A DNA stretch of 23,782 nucleotides from Lingula anatina (lineage: Eukaryota; Brachiopoda; Lingulata; Lingulida; Lingulidae), in contig NW_019773767.1 of NCBI RefSeq assembly GCF_001039355.2, positions 27,527-51,308 of the forward strand. Reading direction: 5' to 3'. The notes under the pieces are model-generated. The model was not told the DNA's origin. It ran no database searches and was given only the letters and a program-made list of their open reading frames with translations. Every line of letters starts with the position of its first letter. The stretch's first letter is position 1. A program made the position numbers and the translations under genes. Shown here in pieces: positions 1 to 10,612 of this stretch.

Positions 1-18
1 CCGAAGATTTCTACCTAC

Positions 19-1581
19 CCTGCATTGTAAATGTCTTTCCTGTCCCAGTTTGTCCATAAGCAAAGATGGTGCCGTTGAAACCATTCAGTACAGACTCTAC
101 CAAATCTCTGAATGTCTCATCATACAAGTCACACTGTTTTGAACTGAAACAAACATCAAAGGTAATATCACCAAAAAAACACACAAAAATAAAAGGATTT
201 GAATAAAACAAATTCAATCTTATGTAATCAAATTAAAACAATCATAAAGTTGCAATGAGTATGAAGCTTAAAGCAGGAATAAACTTGATACTAATATGAA
301 AACAATCATAATTCATTTTTAATATGTTTTTTAAAGTACCACTGTCTTCCTTAAAGAGGCCAAAAAGTTCAAACTTCATCAAGAGAAACCTTTTTTTGTA
401 AATCTTTTCCAGAATAAGTGTTTAGTTACTATATCTAAAACTTACTCCCAATCATAGACAGAATCAAATGTGAATTTTTTGGGCAACTCTCCAGGCTTGG
501 GGCTCTTGACTTCTACAACACCCCCTTTGACATCCATTTCCACAATCCTGAAAAAATCAGAAAAATTAATCATCCAAATTAGCTATAACGAAATCCCATT
601 AGCTATGATGAAATATGAAAAATGGCACATCTTATGGTCTTAGTAGTACCTTGCCAGGCATTAGGTAAAATAGCATCAATATACATTAGACATTAAGCAT
701 ATGGCATACATCTACATGCAAATAATTCTGAGTTCATAATTACTTTTTAGTAAAAAAACAATATGGAAATTACTGAATCAAATTCCATGGGTTAAAACAA
801 TATCAAATATTTCCTTTGGTTCTCAATATCATTTATTTTCCCCTAGGTTCTCAATATTATCTTTCACCATACCACCTGCAGTGTCACTGCTTTTACTGAC
901 AAAATACAGCAATGCGAGGACGTCAAAATAACTGTTTGCAGATAATTCAACATATAATGTACCTACAAAGTTCTACATTTAATGATGATCCAAACAGGTA
1001 TATTTTGAGTGTTCCTTTCAGTAAATATATGTGGCATTAAGCCACTGCTAACTGTAATCATCACTTATGAACAGCTTGGGTAATGTTGCTATCAAGTTAG
1101 TAATGTCACTGAGATTTTGATTGCAGTAAAGTATACAAACCTTTGATGTCCTTGTTCTTTTTCCTTTGAATTTAAAGGCCGGCATCTTATCACCACTTTG
1201 ACACACTCTGCACCTTTGCTAGAACCTTTAGATTTCGACTGGAATTACAACGTATAAAATACAACATTAAATGTATTCTGACAATATAATAGAGATTTTT
1301 TTCTTGCAGAAAGCCACTGCAATGAAAGAAATAAACAATACTAGTAATGTCACTCATAAAGTTTGACTGGAGCCCGATACAAAACGACAGAAATTACAGA
1401 TTACATTGGAATAAGTCACAGCTCCATGCAAGACCATTCATAAGACAAAAAACATCAAAACACCTTCATTAAAAAACTAAAACCTTCATTTGAGTATCTT
1501 CAACTAAGCAAATACCTGCTTTTTAAATCTCCTTGTGAGGGCACTCGAAGATCTATAACTTACTTTACTACTGGTTGCCAT
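19..1581 (-). CDS. KIF3B: Kinesin-II motor subunit KIF3B-like, N-terminal part (4 exons, continues past the window edge)
   Basis: Kinesin-II is the plus-end-directed microtubule motor that drives anterograde intraflagellar transport in cilia and some axonal cargo; KIF3B pairs with KIF3A and the adaptor KAP. Coding exons on the minus strand are 1581-1564, 1238-1141, 547-446 and 143-19. Each is bounded by AG and GT and the phases agree, giving 114 residues. The start is MATSSK: an in-frame TAA lies 39 bases upstream, and the donor is AAA|gtaagt. Exon 2 carries the first motor strand ([11 protein letters not shown]). Exon 4 carries [22 protein letters not shown] and the Walker A loop GQTGTGKT at residues 103-110. 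The segments YDW, LYDETFR and [17 protein letters not shown] match KIF3B/KIF3C better than KIF3A, which has a different sequence before the P-loop. The rest of the motor, the coiled coil and the tail lie to the left of the window. The kinesin-II call is firm; B rather than C rests on recalled sequence. Confidence 0.93.
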
Positions 1582-4389
1582 AGCCAACTGAGCAGATACT
1601 ACTGGTTCTACACAGAGTTAACATATATGTACACCTCTCAAATTACTTCTTACAAGTTCCGACTTAATGCAATTTAGTGATCCCAGTATGGGGATGATTT
1701 GCCATCCACATTCAAACCATCCAAAGATCAAAACTGATGGTGAATTGTGGCTATAAGTAAGATCCTATTTTCTACACATGTTCAAGGCTAATAGTTTTAT
1801 CATATCTTAATAGCTGCAGTATGACAAGAACACCATCCAAAAACGTGTTGACCAAATGATGCCCTTCTTCCTGCTGTGCATGTTGCATAATGAAAATATA
1901 CAAAAATATCTGATCCAATATGCCTTCCTTCTGATAAAAATATTTATAGAGATGTACATGCCTCAGAAAGGTCATTTAAATGGGAAATGAAGCTGGAACA
2001 AAATTCAATGTATTAACCCTCATGTGGAGACTGCTTGATTAAAAGAAATCCATATGATGTGATGCGACCAATAACCCACCTTTATTAACTGACATAAACA
2101 ATGGATATTTAATCTACGGTGTAAAGGAGGAAATAGAAATGTCCGGTAGAAAAAAAAAAAAATCATCTGCACCATTATTTTATCTGATTAAACAAGTAAA
2201 TTAATGAATGAGTGAATAAGTGAATAAATAAACAAATGAACAAACCAGTTTTGTCAATGTGCTGAACTTCGAAAACAAAATGACTAGATATATTGAAAAT
2301 ATCTTTTTCAAAACACAGTTATATAATACAAAACTTCATAAAAAGAAATGGCAGGGCTCCGGGGTGTTAAATGTGGACTAGATGGTTAATTGCTGCTCCA
2401 AACTTAAGCACTTAAAATTTAGACAATTTCCAATCATTTGGAATGGTTAAACTATTATCCTTGTTTAGATATTTACAAAGAACAGATCTACCAAATCTAC
2501 AGAAACTGAATTATCCATGGGTTCTGAATTATGAATCCTTTTTATTATTAATCATGCTTTTCATACCATGGAAGGGCCTATGAACCAGGTTTACTGATAT
2601 CCAACTGCGAAGATGGCTGTAGGAGATTCAGGGATCTCATGTCCTTATGACTTTATATAAATCATGACTTGAACTTCAACACACACACACAAAAGTTTCA
2701 ACCTGTACTTGGACCACTGAAAAAACAAGTCGGCAATAGCCCATATTTTTAGTCAATTCAGCCATTAGCTAAGTTGTTCCTGATACTGCAAAACAGCAAT
2801 CAATACAAGGCTACTTCAGAGCAATGGTACTTGGTCTTATTATTCACACTTACCCACTATTCAAAATCAATACATTAAAATAGGAAGAGAAATGTTTGGT
2901 AGAGAAAACAAGACTTATAATATCAAAATTAAAAAGCATTATTTGGTTTCTCGTTCCATTGGGAAATAAAAAAAAACGATTCACCATGAGATGGCTATCA
3001 TATAAAAAGAATCAGAATCTTTGTGACCTACAAAAATTTGTAAAAATTACATGAGTGAATAAAAGATGTAACACTTGACATTTTCTTTCCTGTCTCTTCA
3101 TCAACTTCAAGAAGCAACCACATTTATATCAAAGATCAATAAGCTCATCAGAATGATGTGACCAACAACTATCCTCCACACAAATCAGGAATCAAATTAC
3201 TTTGATCAGTTTTAGTGTTTGTAACAGTTTCAGTAAAAAATAGTTCTCTTTTTTAAGTTAAGTTCAAGAATCAATGAGTTCTGAGCAAAAGAAAAACAAA
3301 ATCTTGGCAACCATGCTTATACAGTTTTACAATCACTGCATTGACCTTTACAGATTTCCATTCCATTATATGATTCCCTATCTCTCTGATATGTGTTAAG
3401 CTGTATACTAAGACTATTGGCATAATCCCAGTATTGTTGCTTGCTTTACCAGACAAGCAGCACTGTAACAAATGAGAATGAAAAGTTGTGCCATATGCTT
3501 GTGCATTTATTCCCTGGTTAATTGCCTAAACTGAAAATCCCAAAGGAAAAGAGAATATTGTAACTGCATATTTATGAATTGAACTAAACCCTATGGAAAG
3601 ATGTGGAGCCAGGGTTTCAAAAGCATATTGAACTTGGAGATTGCTTTGGAACCTATTTGAAAAATAAGGACCATTTCTAAGTTGTAAAGAGGAGGGTAAT
3701 ATGCAGAAAGTGTGTCATGGATCCCTGACACTGAACCAGTGGCAACCCTGTAAACATTTTAAAGGAATTCCATTTGGGGCATATGCTAAGTTTTAGACTT
3801 TTAGATAACATTTTAAAACACCTTTGATCAAATGTCATACCCCAAGTTACAAATGTTCTGCAAATATTCTAACGTTTTCAATGCAAAAATAATAAGGGGG
3901 AGGGGGGCTTTTTAATAGCCTTGCATTTTTTAAAAAATATATTCTGACAGAAAGGTTCCTTTACTTTGTTTTCACCTCTATCCAACCTTTACACTTTGAC
4001 ACTCCCATATCTTATAACAAAAACTATACTTGCCACTATGTATTTTGAATAGTAGTAATTTGCTCTGACTCACCATTTTGTATCAGTTCTGCTAGTGTTC
4101 CACTTCTTTATTTGCATGCAGTAGAAGTTCTAATTACCTTAAATCAGGTCATTATTCAGTCTGAAAAGAAAAAAATCTAACACTGTATAATGGAGACCCT
4201 TTTCCTTTTTAGGTATAAATTTTTCAACACAGAAGATATGATGGTGCCTGTTGGCGATAGAGCAGATAATATAAAATCTGGATTTTTCTGTGTATGAACA
4301 TCATCAAGGTTTTTTTAAAAATTCCCAATTCATATAAATTATTAATTTTATTGAGCAGTTAGAGTAAGAGGCACACCTATTAGGACAAG
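1582..4389. other. KIF3B upstream intergenic or 5' UTR-intron sequence, no gene recognised
   Basis: This is AT-rich sequence with no convincing coding exon on either strand. The short ORFs (about 1772-1975 minus and 3271-3471 minus) have no recognisable motifs and no paired splice sites. An AG (minus-strand ...ctgtgtag) lies 26 bases before the KIF3B ATG, so a spliced 5' UTR is possible and this stretch may be its intron. The only repeat noticed is an imperfect TGAA-type tetranucleotide run near 2205-2240. Confidence 0.5.
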
Positions 4390-4676
4390 ATGAAACCTAT
4401 GCATGCTTCAAGCTCAATGGAGATTGATGGATGTAAGTCAACTAAACAGGAAATGTTACCATAAAGATGTATATTTTTTTCATAAATCTTATCTCAATTA
4501 GTAGAAAAATCTCCCTCTAAAACAGTCTGTAGGTTATCAAGCTAATAGGTTATGCAGAACATTACAAGTTTCTGGCCTCTGACTAACTTCACTTATTTCT
4601 TACAGGCAAGCACAACAGTGAATGTACTGTAACAAAACATGAAGACGGGGATGCTTCAGCTAAGAGACAAATTTCT
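4390..4676 (+). CDS. Candidate two-exon N-terminal reading frame, unidentified (weak)
   Basis: A possible first coding exon runs 4390-4432 (M K P M H A S S S M E I D G plus one base). It ends at a good donor, gtaagt, and has an in-frame TAG just upstream of the ATG. A possible second exon runs 4606-4676, after ttatttcttacag and before another gtaagt. The phases join cleanly and the second exon stays open for 23 codons, ending K R Q I S. The predicted peptide is hydrophilic and I do not recognise it. No third exon was found. The second exon is also flanked by usable splice signals on the minus strand, so it could instead be a non-coding 5' UTR exon of KIF3B. About 23 open codons can occur by chance. 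Confidence 0.3.
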
Positions 4677-4899
4677 GTAAGTGTGGACTTTAATTAAGTA
4701 ACATTAGTATGCTGCAAATGTCATTAAGTTTGTTACATCTCACGGCAAACCCAGTAACTTTCAGGGTGTAACAACACTTCTATCAACTTTAGTAATTATA
4801 AGCATGACAAAGAATATTTTCAACCATTATTGGCATTAAACACCGATTTTATTAATTTGTACAATCTGTCAACAGCACTTGTTTTGTGTTCTTTTGTTG

Positions 4900-5860
4900 A
4901 AAGTACAAAATATATCGTACATTCGACAAAATAGTGCGTCGCGTAAATCTTCAAATTTAGTAAATAAACATTAAGAAATAGCATAATGACAACTGACTCA
5001 ACATTTGACCGATGCTAAAAAGTCACAAAATGAATTTCAGTGTTAGAAATGATTGCGTTGCCACTGCGCTTTCGTTTTGGCAGTAAAGGTTACTAATAAT
5101 CTCCAGCTATATTGTACTTTGAATCCACTTACCATTTCATTAAGGAAACGTAGAAAATATGTCGTGTATTTCCCTAGTGATATTTCAATCAGATTTTTCA
5201 CCAAAAATTTCACGCATGCTCAGTTATCTCATTTACGGAAAAGGAAAGAAACTAGCATTAATATTAGCGCTTAAACTCAAGATAATCCAAATCCAAAGAA
5301 TCTTCAATTTTCAATCTTCAATTTTATTAATGAATAAACATTGAGTAAGATCTTTTCAAAACTAAGGTACATATTTGCTTAAGTATCATCAAATTCAACG
5401 AAATTGATTTATGAATTAGTAACATTTTTAGCATATATACAATTAATTTCGTTCGTTCATTAACTTAATAAGACCTGTTGTGCAAGTGTGTTGTCAGTGC
5501 AACAGGTGAAACGGCAGGGCAATGTTTTTAAAAGTTCACAAGACCAATATTGCGCCCAAGGTAAGTTTGTTAACAGCCCGTTTGGCTGATATGGGCATAT
5601 TTGAAAGGAAGATTAAGATTAATTCGTGGAATAAATTGATAGATATTGGTTTCTTGCAGACTTGTGTAAATCACAGAGCTGGCAAAGATCCCTTCGATTT
5701 TCAAAGTTCGTGTCCGCCTTCCTTTTCCAACTCGCTCTTCACTTCATTACTAAATTGCTTTGGTTGTTTGTATTGTATTGTTTAAATCGGGTATTCGAGG
5801 TCACTGTCACGAGGTAAAAACACGTAAAAGCAACACGACGGTGGTCAAAGTGAAGTTGTT
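4900..5860. promoter_or_regulatory. CpG-enriched stretch, candidate promoter between the divergent genes
   Basis: CG dinucleotides are clearly denser here than in flanking sequence. Examples are the clusters near 4918-4946, 5054-5078, 5452-5517, 5548-5580 and 5692-5842, whereas 2000-4300 and 6000-8000 contain few. In animal genomes with sparse methylation a local CpG rise often marks a promoter, and this one sits upstream of KIF3B on the minus strand. No TATA box or initiator was assigned. The promoter role and direction are inferred. Confidence 0.35.
5522..5785 (+). CDS. Unidentified small ORF of 87 codons with internal splice signals (weak)
   Basis: An ATG-initiated frame runs unbroken to a TAA. 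After 13 codons (M F L K V H K T N I A P K) there is a strong donor, AAG|gtaagt, at 5561. Near 5660 there is a pyrimidine-rich acceptor, ggtttcttgcag. Removing that interval keeps the frame and leaves about 54 residues with a hydrophobic, cysteine-containing end (LLNCFGCLYCIV). It lies in the CpG-enriched region, so it may be a 5' exon of a transcript rather than a protein gene. No homology is recognised; the length alone is not proof of coding. Confidence 0.22.
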   Translation: MFLKVHKTNIAPKVSLLTARLADMGIFERKIKINSWNKLIDIGFLQTCVNHRAGKDPFDFQSSCPPSFSNSLFTSLLNCFGCLYCIV

Positions 5861-6066
5861 GAAATTATATTTGAACATCACATTACTGTACATGTATGCT
5901 TGCTTTTAAGAAGTTAACCGGCATTTATAAACTTATAGACTTTATATTCATCTGAATTAGGAGTTTCTTAGTGTGAATATTTACGTCAAGACAATCGTTT
6001 TTTTTTTATAATGAAATAAAATATACATGTATAAATGTTCATTTTGGCAGAATTCAGATTTAGGAC

Positions 6067-6084
6067 GGGGGGGGGGGGAGGGGG
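6067..6084 (+). repeat. G-rich homopolymer tract (G12-A-G5)
   Basis: Twelve consecutive G bases, one A, then five G. A similar G10 run, preceded by T9, lies at 16459-16468. Such tracts are prone to length error in assembly and could form quadruplex structure. Confidence 0.9.
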
Positions 6085-6910
6085 TTGATATCTCTTTCAT
6101 AGGAATCAGATGCAAGGGTAAAAATGCTGTTACTTATGCCAAAAAGTATTAAAATATTAGACATTAAATATTAAACGTATTTTGGGTTTAGATATATATC
6201 TGTAACAGCTTTCAAAGATTTGCTATGTACCCACCTGCAGTGTTGTCAAAAGACATGTTGGGTTTCATCTCTTAAGTTGTTAATTAAGAGCAGTGCTTGT
6301 TAAACCAATCATATTCTAGCCCTTCTTTTATTTTTGATTAACTATCAAATAAATAGATTCATCCCAGCGATTTAAGTTATGAGAAAGAAAAAATGTGAGA
6401 AATCCATAATTTAGATAAACAATATAACCACTTATTCTAAGCATATATAAAGCAGAAAATCAGTACAATTATATCCACTATAAGTGCAGTTCATCTAAAT
6501 ACTTTATTGACACACCTTAATATTAGCTTTTTATTTATCTGAAAATCATGATTATTTTAATTATTTTTAAACACAAGTTTGAACAGGGTCTGAGATCCTT
6601 GTTTTATAAAAGTTAAATATAGTTCAAATACATGTAATAGACATCGTCTTATGATAGTTGGCGTAATGTCACAAAATTAAAATTTCCATTCCAAACGCAA
6701 GCGATTTAGTCTGAAATATTAAAATATCATACCTTGGTAGGTTGAAACTCAAAGGGAAAGTTCATGACAACAGTACAAAAGTGGTTGTAAGGATGTCACT
6801 TGCAGCTTAGATCAGGATTCACTACTAGATAGTTAGATGTGCAGTTCATGCACTATTTTAGAATAGTGTTTTTTATGAGAGAACAGTTTCATTAGCTCTG
6901 TATGTATCAA

Positions 6911-7077
6911 TTTAAATTATTGTTTTTCTTTTTATCAAGAGCTTATAAAATATGTTATTAAATAATATACCCTAGTCATTTACTCCCTGATTATGGTGAC
7001 TGACAGTCACAGAAATATTGGAGGTAATACCCACATATTTTATAAGCTCTTGATAAAAAGAAAAACAATAATTTAAA
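6911..7077. repeat. Perfect 45-bp inverted repeat with 77-bp loop (foldback element)
   Basis: The left arm 6911-6955 (begins TTTAAATTATTG, ends AAATATGT) is the exact reverse complement of the right arm 7033-7077 over all 45 bases. The 77-bp spacer contains a small palindrome, gtgactgacagtcac. No open frame of note is present. The perfect arms in otherwise diverged AT-rich DNA suggest a recent MITE or foldback insertion, or arm conversion. It would fold into a strong hairpin if transcribed. Confidence 0.9.
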
Positions 7078-7925
7078 GTGTTTTTTAACTTTCAATTCCA
7101 ACCTTTTAAATGTCAAGTATTTTTTTTTTTTAGTTTTTTATTTTTATCTGTTGATGTGTTGTTGCATGAAATAGTGGTGAAATGGCAATTTAACTCCCCT
7201 TTCCTTTAGGATTGAATGTTTTTTTCAACACCTGGGTTCTTTTTGCATGGGGCCATACACCACACCCCCTCATTATTAAAATTTCAGCTCGTTTTCCTTT
7301 GACAGTTTAGTGGGTAATTTGTGTGACCAGGTGAGCATTGATTGATAAGTGTACAGAGTTGTCAGGTCCAGTTTATTTTTGAGAGAAAAATTGTTGGCAT
7401 GTTCATTAACAGCTCTGTTAGATGGCAGCTGAATAATGTAAGAAAATACCATGTATTTACATAAAGACAGATGCTCAATGAATACAGTTTACTGTTATAC
7501 TGTACCAAGTGTGTACATTTATTTGTTAATGTGACTTATCTCGATGTACTGCGAACAACAACAAACTTAGAGCAGCTGATATTGATGCAAATGATGAATA
7601 AAATATGCTTTCTGTAGGTGTGTGTATATGCCCTCATGTAATTAACTTAGACTAACTGTATTTTTAGACATAGACAGCACTTGCTAGCAATCAGGTGTTT
7701 AGAATCAGACCATATTTAACTTTAAGCTGAGGCAGAAAATCCTGTGTGTTCTTATTTTGGAAAAGCTGTCATTTAGGTAAAGTATATGTCAGAGGGAAGA
7801 GATATTAATTACCATGTAGTAGATTGTGGGTTGTTTTTATGATAGTATTTATAATCATTTACTGATTTTAAAGATATGATTGACATGTTTACAAGTAGCT
7901 AATCAGTGAACCAATCAGTATAAGT

Positions 7926-8181
7926 CTTAGAGGACATTCAGAACAAGTTAATCTGCGGACTAAATATGGCCCACTAATTTAAAAGCAGCACCAACTAATT
8001 CCCTGATGGCCTCTCTGCCTCCGTTAGTGCAGTTGTTGCAGGGGCCTTGCAATTAAACCTCCGAGCTTGGTAGAGGGGAAAGACCATTAGGGGATTAAGT
8101 GGTGCTGCTTTAAGTGGGGTCAGCCATATTTTTTGACCAATCTGTAAGTATGCGAATCATCTGTTCTGAATGCGCTCTTAG
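7926..8181. mobile_element. MITE-like element with long imperfect inverted repeats
   Basis: The left end (cttagaggacattcagaac) pairs with the right end (gttctgaatgcgctcttag). Further in, a block at 7990-8020 (aagcagcaccaactaattcc) pairs with 8090-8113 (ggattaagtggtgctgcttt), and tatggcc pairs with ggtcagccatat. The arms therefore run almost to the centre, as in non-autonomous DNA transposons. There is no coding capacity. The motif tatggctgaccc is shared with the element at 10465. Exact ends and target duplication are uncertain because another element abuts on the right. Confidence 0.65.
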
Positions 8182-8400
8182 GGCGTATTCCCAGAGCTTT
8201 TAAATCGATCTATCCCCGCGGGGAGTCTCACTAGATTACTGTCAGATAATCCAGTTTAAATGTCCGTCCCGCCTACTTCAAGCTTTAAGGGGGTAATAAA
8301 CTTTCGTGCCCGCTCGGCTGACAGCTATTTAGCGTGAACCCCCAGGGAGTTGGGTCGATCTAAAGTAGATCGATCTAATCTCTGGGAATGGGGTCTTAAT
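8177..8400. mobile_element. Second MITE-like element abutting the first
   Basis: The left end (gggcgtattcccagagc, then aatcgatcta) pairs with the right end (tagatcgatctaatctctgg, then gaatggggtc). That gives imperfect terminal inverted repeats of about 35 bp around an interior rich in short palindromes. CTTA flanks both sides and could be a target duplication, but this is not certain. The interior string gggtaataaactttc recurs near 10219, so this belongs to a family. Confidence 0.6.
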
Positions 8401-9420
8401 CAACACCTTAAATTAAAAAGACAATTGGGGCCAGTATATTTTTCTTTGGACCAGTGCATTTTTTAGAATGTGTGAATTGAGTGGTTCAGTATGGACATTT
8501 TTTCTCAAAGTTTTCAAAAGAGATTTTTAATTTGATTATTTCTTTCTGAAATGTAACTGTTACAAGCTGATTCTATGTTTAAAAAGCATTTGACAAAATC
8601 AAGGTCTTGCTATTATTAATATTATCTGGTCTTATTGAAATTTTATGCAGACCAATGAATCCTGATTCAAACCAGTAAATTTTAGGAAAGTTGTGGTCTG
8701 AATAGCCAGTAAGCAGAAAAACTTATGACACAGACTGTGAATTTAGAAAGAGAAGAAGAAAAACAGCTAACTAAAGAACAATTCTGGTATAAATTGAAGG
8801 CACCATCTTGGCTATTGAGTTTGATTGAAAAAAGCATTTAATATATACTAAACATATATTTATTAAAAGATCTATGTATTTGTATCCCCTACGTTTAATA
8901 ATTGCTCATTTTCTTCTCTTTATACGAAGTACTAACGTGAATATTTGTAGTTGCTAGTTGATTAGAATGACATTTGATCTTTAAACAATATCCTTAAATG
9001 TTAACTGGGCTTAGTTTTACAATCTGCATTTTTTGTATTCAAGGCATGCCTGGGGTCAGACCTTCAGGGGGAAAATAAAGTAGATCTGTATGTTTTTCAT
9101 TTATGCATACTAAATAAATCTGTAAAATAATGCCCATTTATATGTAGTCAGCGACTAAACTAAAAACATTTCATGCAGGTTCAGAATTTGCATTATATGC
9201 TGATAAGCTCATGTTTTTTTTTTCAGTCTCAAAATATTTACTACTATCAAAGACTGAAAAATAAGATTGATAAATGTCCTTTTTTGACAATATATTCATT
9301 GTTTTAAACATGAACAATCAAGCATGCATGTGCCAGATGAAGTCTAAATAACCTTGTGTCTAGACTATGATATTGGAGAACAAATAATGTAAATAATGAG
9401 TATGTTGTGGAACTTTGTAC
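8401..9420. other. Intergenic sequence, nothing assigned
   Basis: AT-rich sequence. A 37-codon ATG frame at about 8726-8839 (M T Q T V N L E R E E E K) is open but has an in-frame TAA just upstream, no splice partners and no recognised similarity. No repeat or RNA gene was recognised. Confidence 0.4.
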
Positions 9421-9630
9421 ATTATATTATATTATATTATATTATATTATATTATATTATATTATATTATATTATATTATATTATATTATATTATATTAT
9501 ATTATATTATATTATATTATATTATATTATATTATATTATATTATATTATATTATATTATATTATATTATATTATATTATATTATATTATATTATATTAT
9601 ATTATATTATATTATATTATATTATATTAT
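9421..9630. repeat. Perfect (ATTAT)42 pentanucleotide microsatellite
   Basis: The unit ATTAT repeats without interruption for 210 bases, exactly 42 copies. Open frames across it in all three forward phases encode only periodic Y-Y-I-I-L and are not genes. Purity suggests a young or actively expanding array; copy number in an assembly of such DNA is unreliable. Confidence 0.98.
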
Positions 9631-10085
9631 GAACAAAAGAATATCAGCATTATCACAGATATTTTGGAGTGCCTTATGACAATGCAAATCTGTCCAGCAC
9701 TGCTTTATTGCCATTGTGGTCTTCATACAGTAGTGTGTATTCAGATCAGAATGGGTAAATATATGGAGGTGAATTATGCTGACGGGGTTATTGTTAAGAT
9801 GTATTTGTGTAGTAAAAAATACCTAGGCATACCATATTTGCAAGCCTGGTGTAAGAGGAGACAGACTTATTTTTGTGTCTCAGTAAGTTGAGCTTAGGGT
9901 CTTGGAGACAAAAAAAGTTGCTGGAAATACATATAATGAGGTAATTTTAAATATACTTTGTTGTCTCATAGACTGTGAAATGATGATTAATTTTTTAATC
10001 ATTAGTTAACAGATATTTATTATACTGCTTGTTTTTAATGTCAAATGTTCATCTTGTGAACAATTCTGTGACTGTTATCTATGAG
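9631..10085. other. Intergenic sequence after the microsatellite, nothing assigned
   Basis: A forward frame stays open from the microsatellite to about 9891, roughly 85 codons beyond the array. It has no start of its own, no recognised domain and no paired splice sites. Treated as non-coding. Confidence 0.4.
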
Positions 10086-10089
10086 AACG

Positions 10090-10245
10090 CTCAAATAAGC
10101 CCATCCTACAAGCTAGATCGATCCAGCTCTGCAGGGATTCTCGCTTAAGTGTAGTCAATGTCTGACACAATCTAAATAGAATGATAGTTTATTGGGAATG
10201 GGCCCCAGGTGTGTGGGATAGGGTAATAAACTTTCCGCTAGAATT
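10090..10245. mobile_element. Diverged relative of the 8177-8400 element
   Basis: Shared features with 8177-8400 are a gatcgatc-containing arm, an interior resembling gggattctcgctta...gtcaatgtctga, and the string gggtaataaactttc at about 10219. It lies about 220 bases before another MITE-like element. Boundaries are approximate. Confidence 0.4.
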
Positions 10246-10318
10246 ACTAACATTATGTTGAAACCTGAGATTTATGATTTATTGCTTGGGTAAGTGTCTT
10301 TTAGATCTTTTCTCATAG

Positions 10319-10476
10319 ATCTTTGCCAGATATTATACAATCAGAAGAACATATCAGATTATGTGGATGTTATAAAAAGTGCAGTGGGCAATGAAAGTGA
10401 GCTGCTTGCAAAAGATGTCGATATTTTAGTCTGTGTATGGCAATACTATATGGTCGTACTTAGTACAGTGGACTAA
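10319..10476 (+). CDS. Coding-like open stretch after a splice-acceptor signal, unidentified (weak)
   Basis: After ttttctcatag the frame reads DLCQILYNQKNISDYVDVIK, then SAVGNESELLAKDVDIL, and ends at TAA at 10474. The composition looks protein-like, with two possible N-glycosylation sequons (KNIS, GNES). Possible donors lie near 10433-10436 (gtgtat/gtatgg). It is on the strand and in the interval where the missing CACHD1 5' exons should be. I could not align it convincingly to the CACHD1 N-terminus, and the ORF end runs into a MITE. Confidence 0.25.
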
Positions 10477-10612
10477 GTAGTCCACTGTCAAATATGGCGA
10501 CCAACTAAATAGCTTGCAGTCTAATATGCTAATAAACACTGAATAGATACCCCGTGGGGAAGTATTCAAGTGGGTCAGCCATATTTGACCCTCGGACTAG
10601 TTAGTCCACTGT
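10465..10612. mobile_element. 148-bp MITE-like element
   Basis: The left arm at 10465-10502 (acagtggactaagtagtcca, then ctgtcaaatatggc) pairs with the right arm at 10573-10612 (gccatatttgaccctcggac, then tagttagtccactgt). The match runs over about 38 bases with a few mismatches. The termini are themselves palindromic (gtggactaagtagtccac). It shares tatggctgaccc and ttcagaaca with the element at 7926-8181, pointing to one family. It has no coding capacity. Confidence 0.75.

Noticed and set aside
9396-9891. Long forward ORFs encoding periodic Y-Y-I-I-L across the microsatellite
   Set aside because: They exist only because ATTAT lacks stops; there is no start context, domain or splice support.
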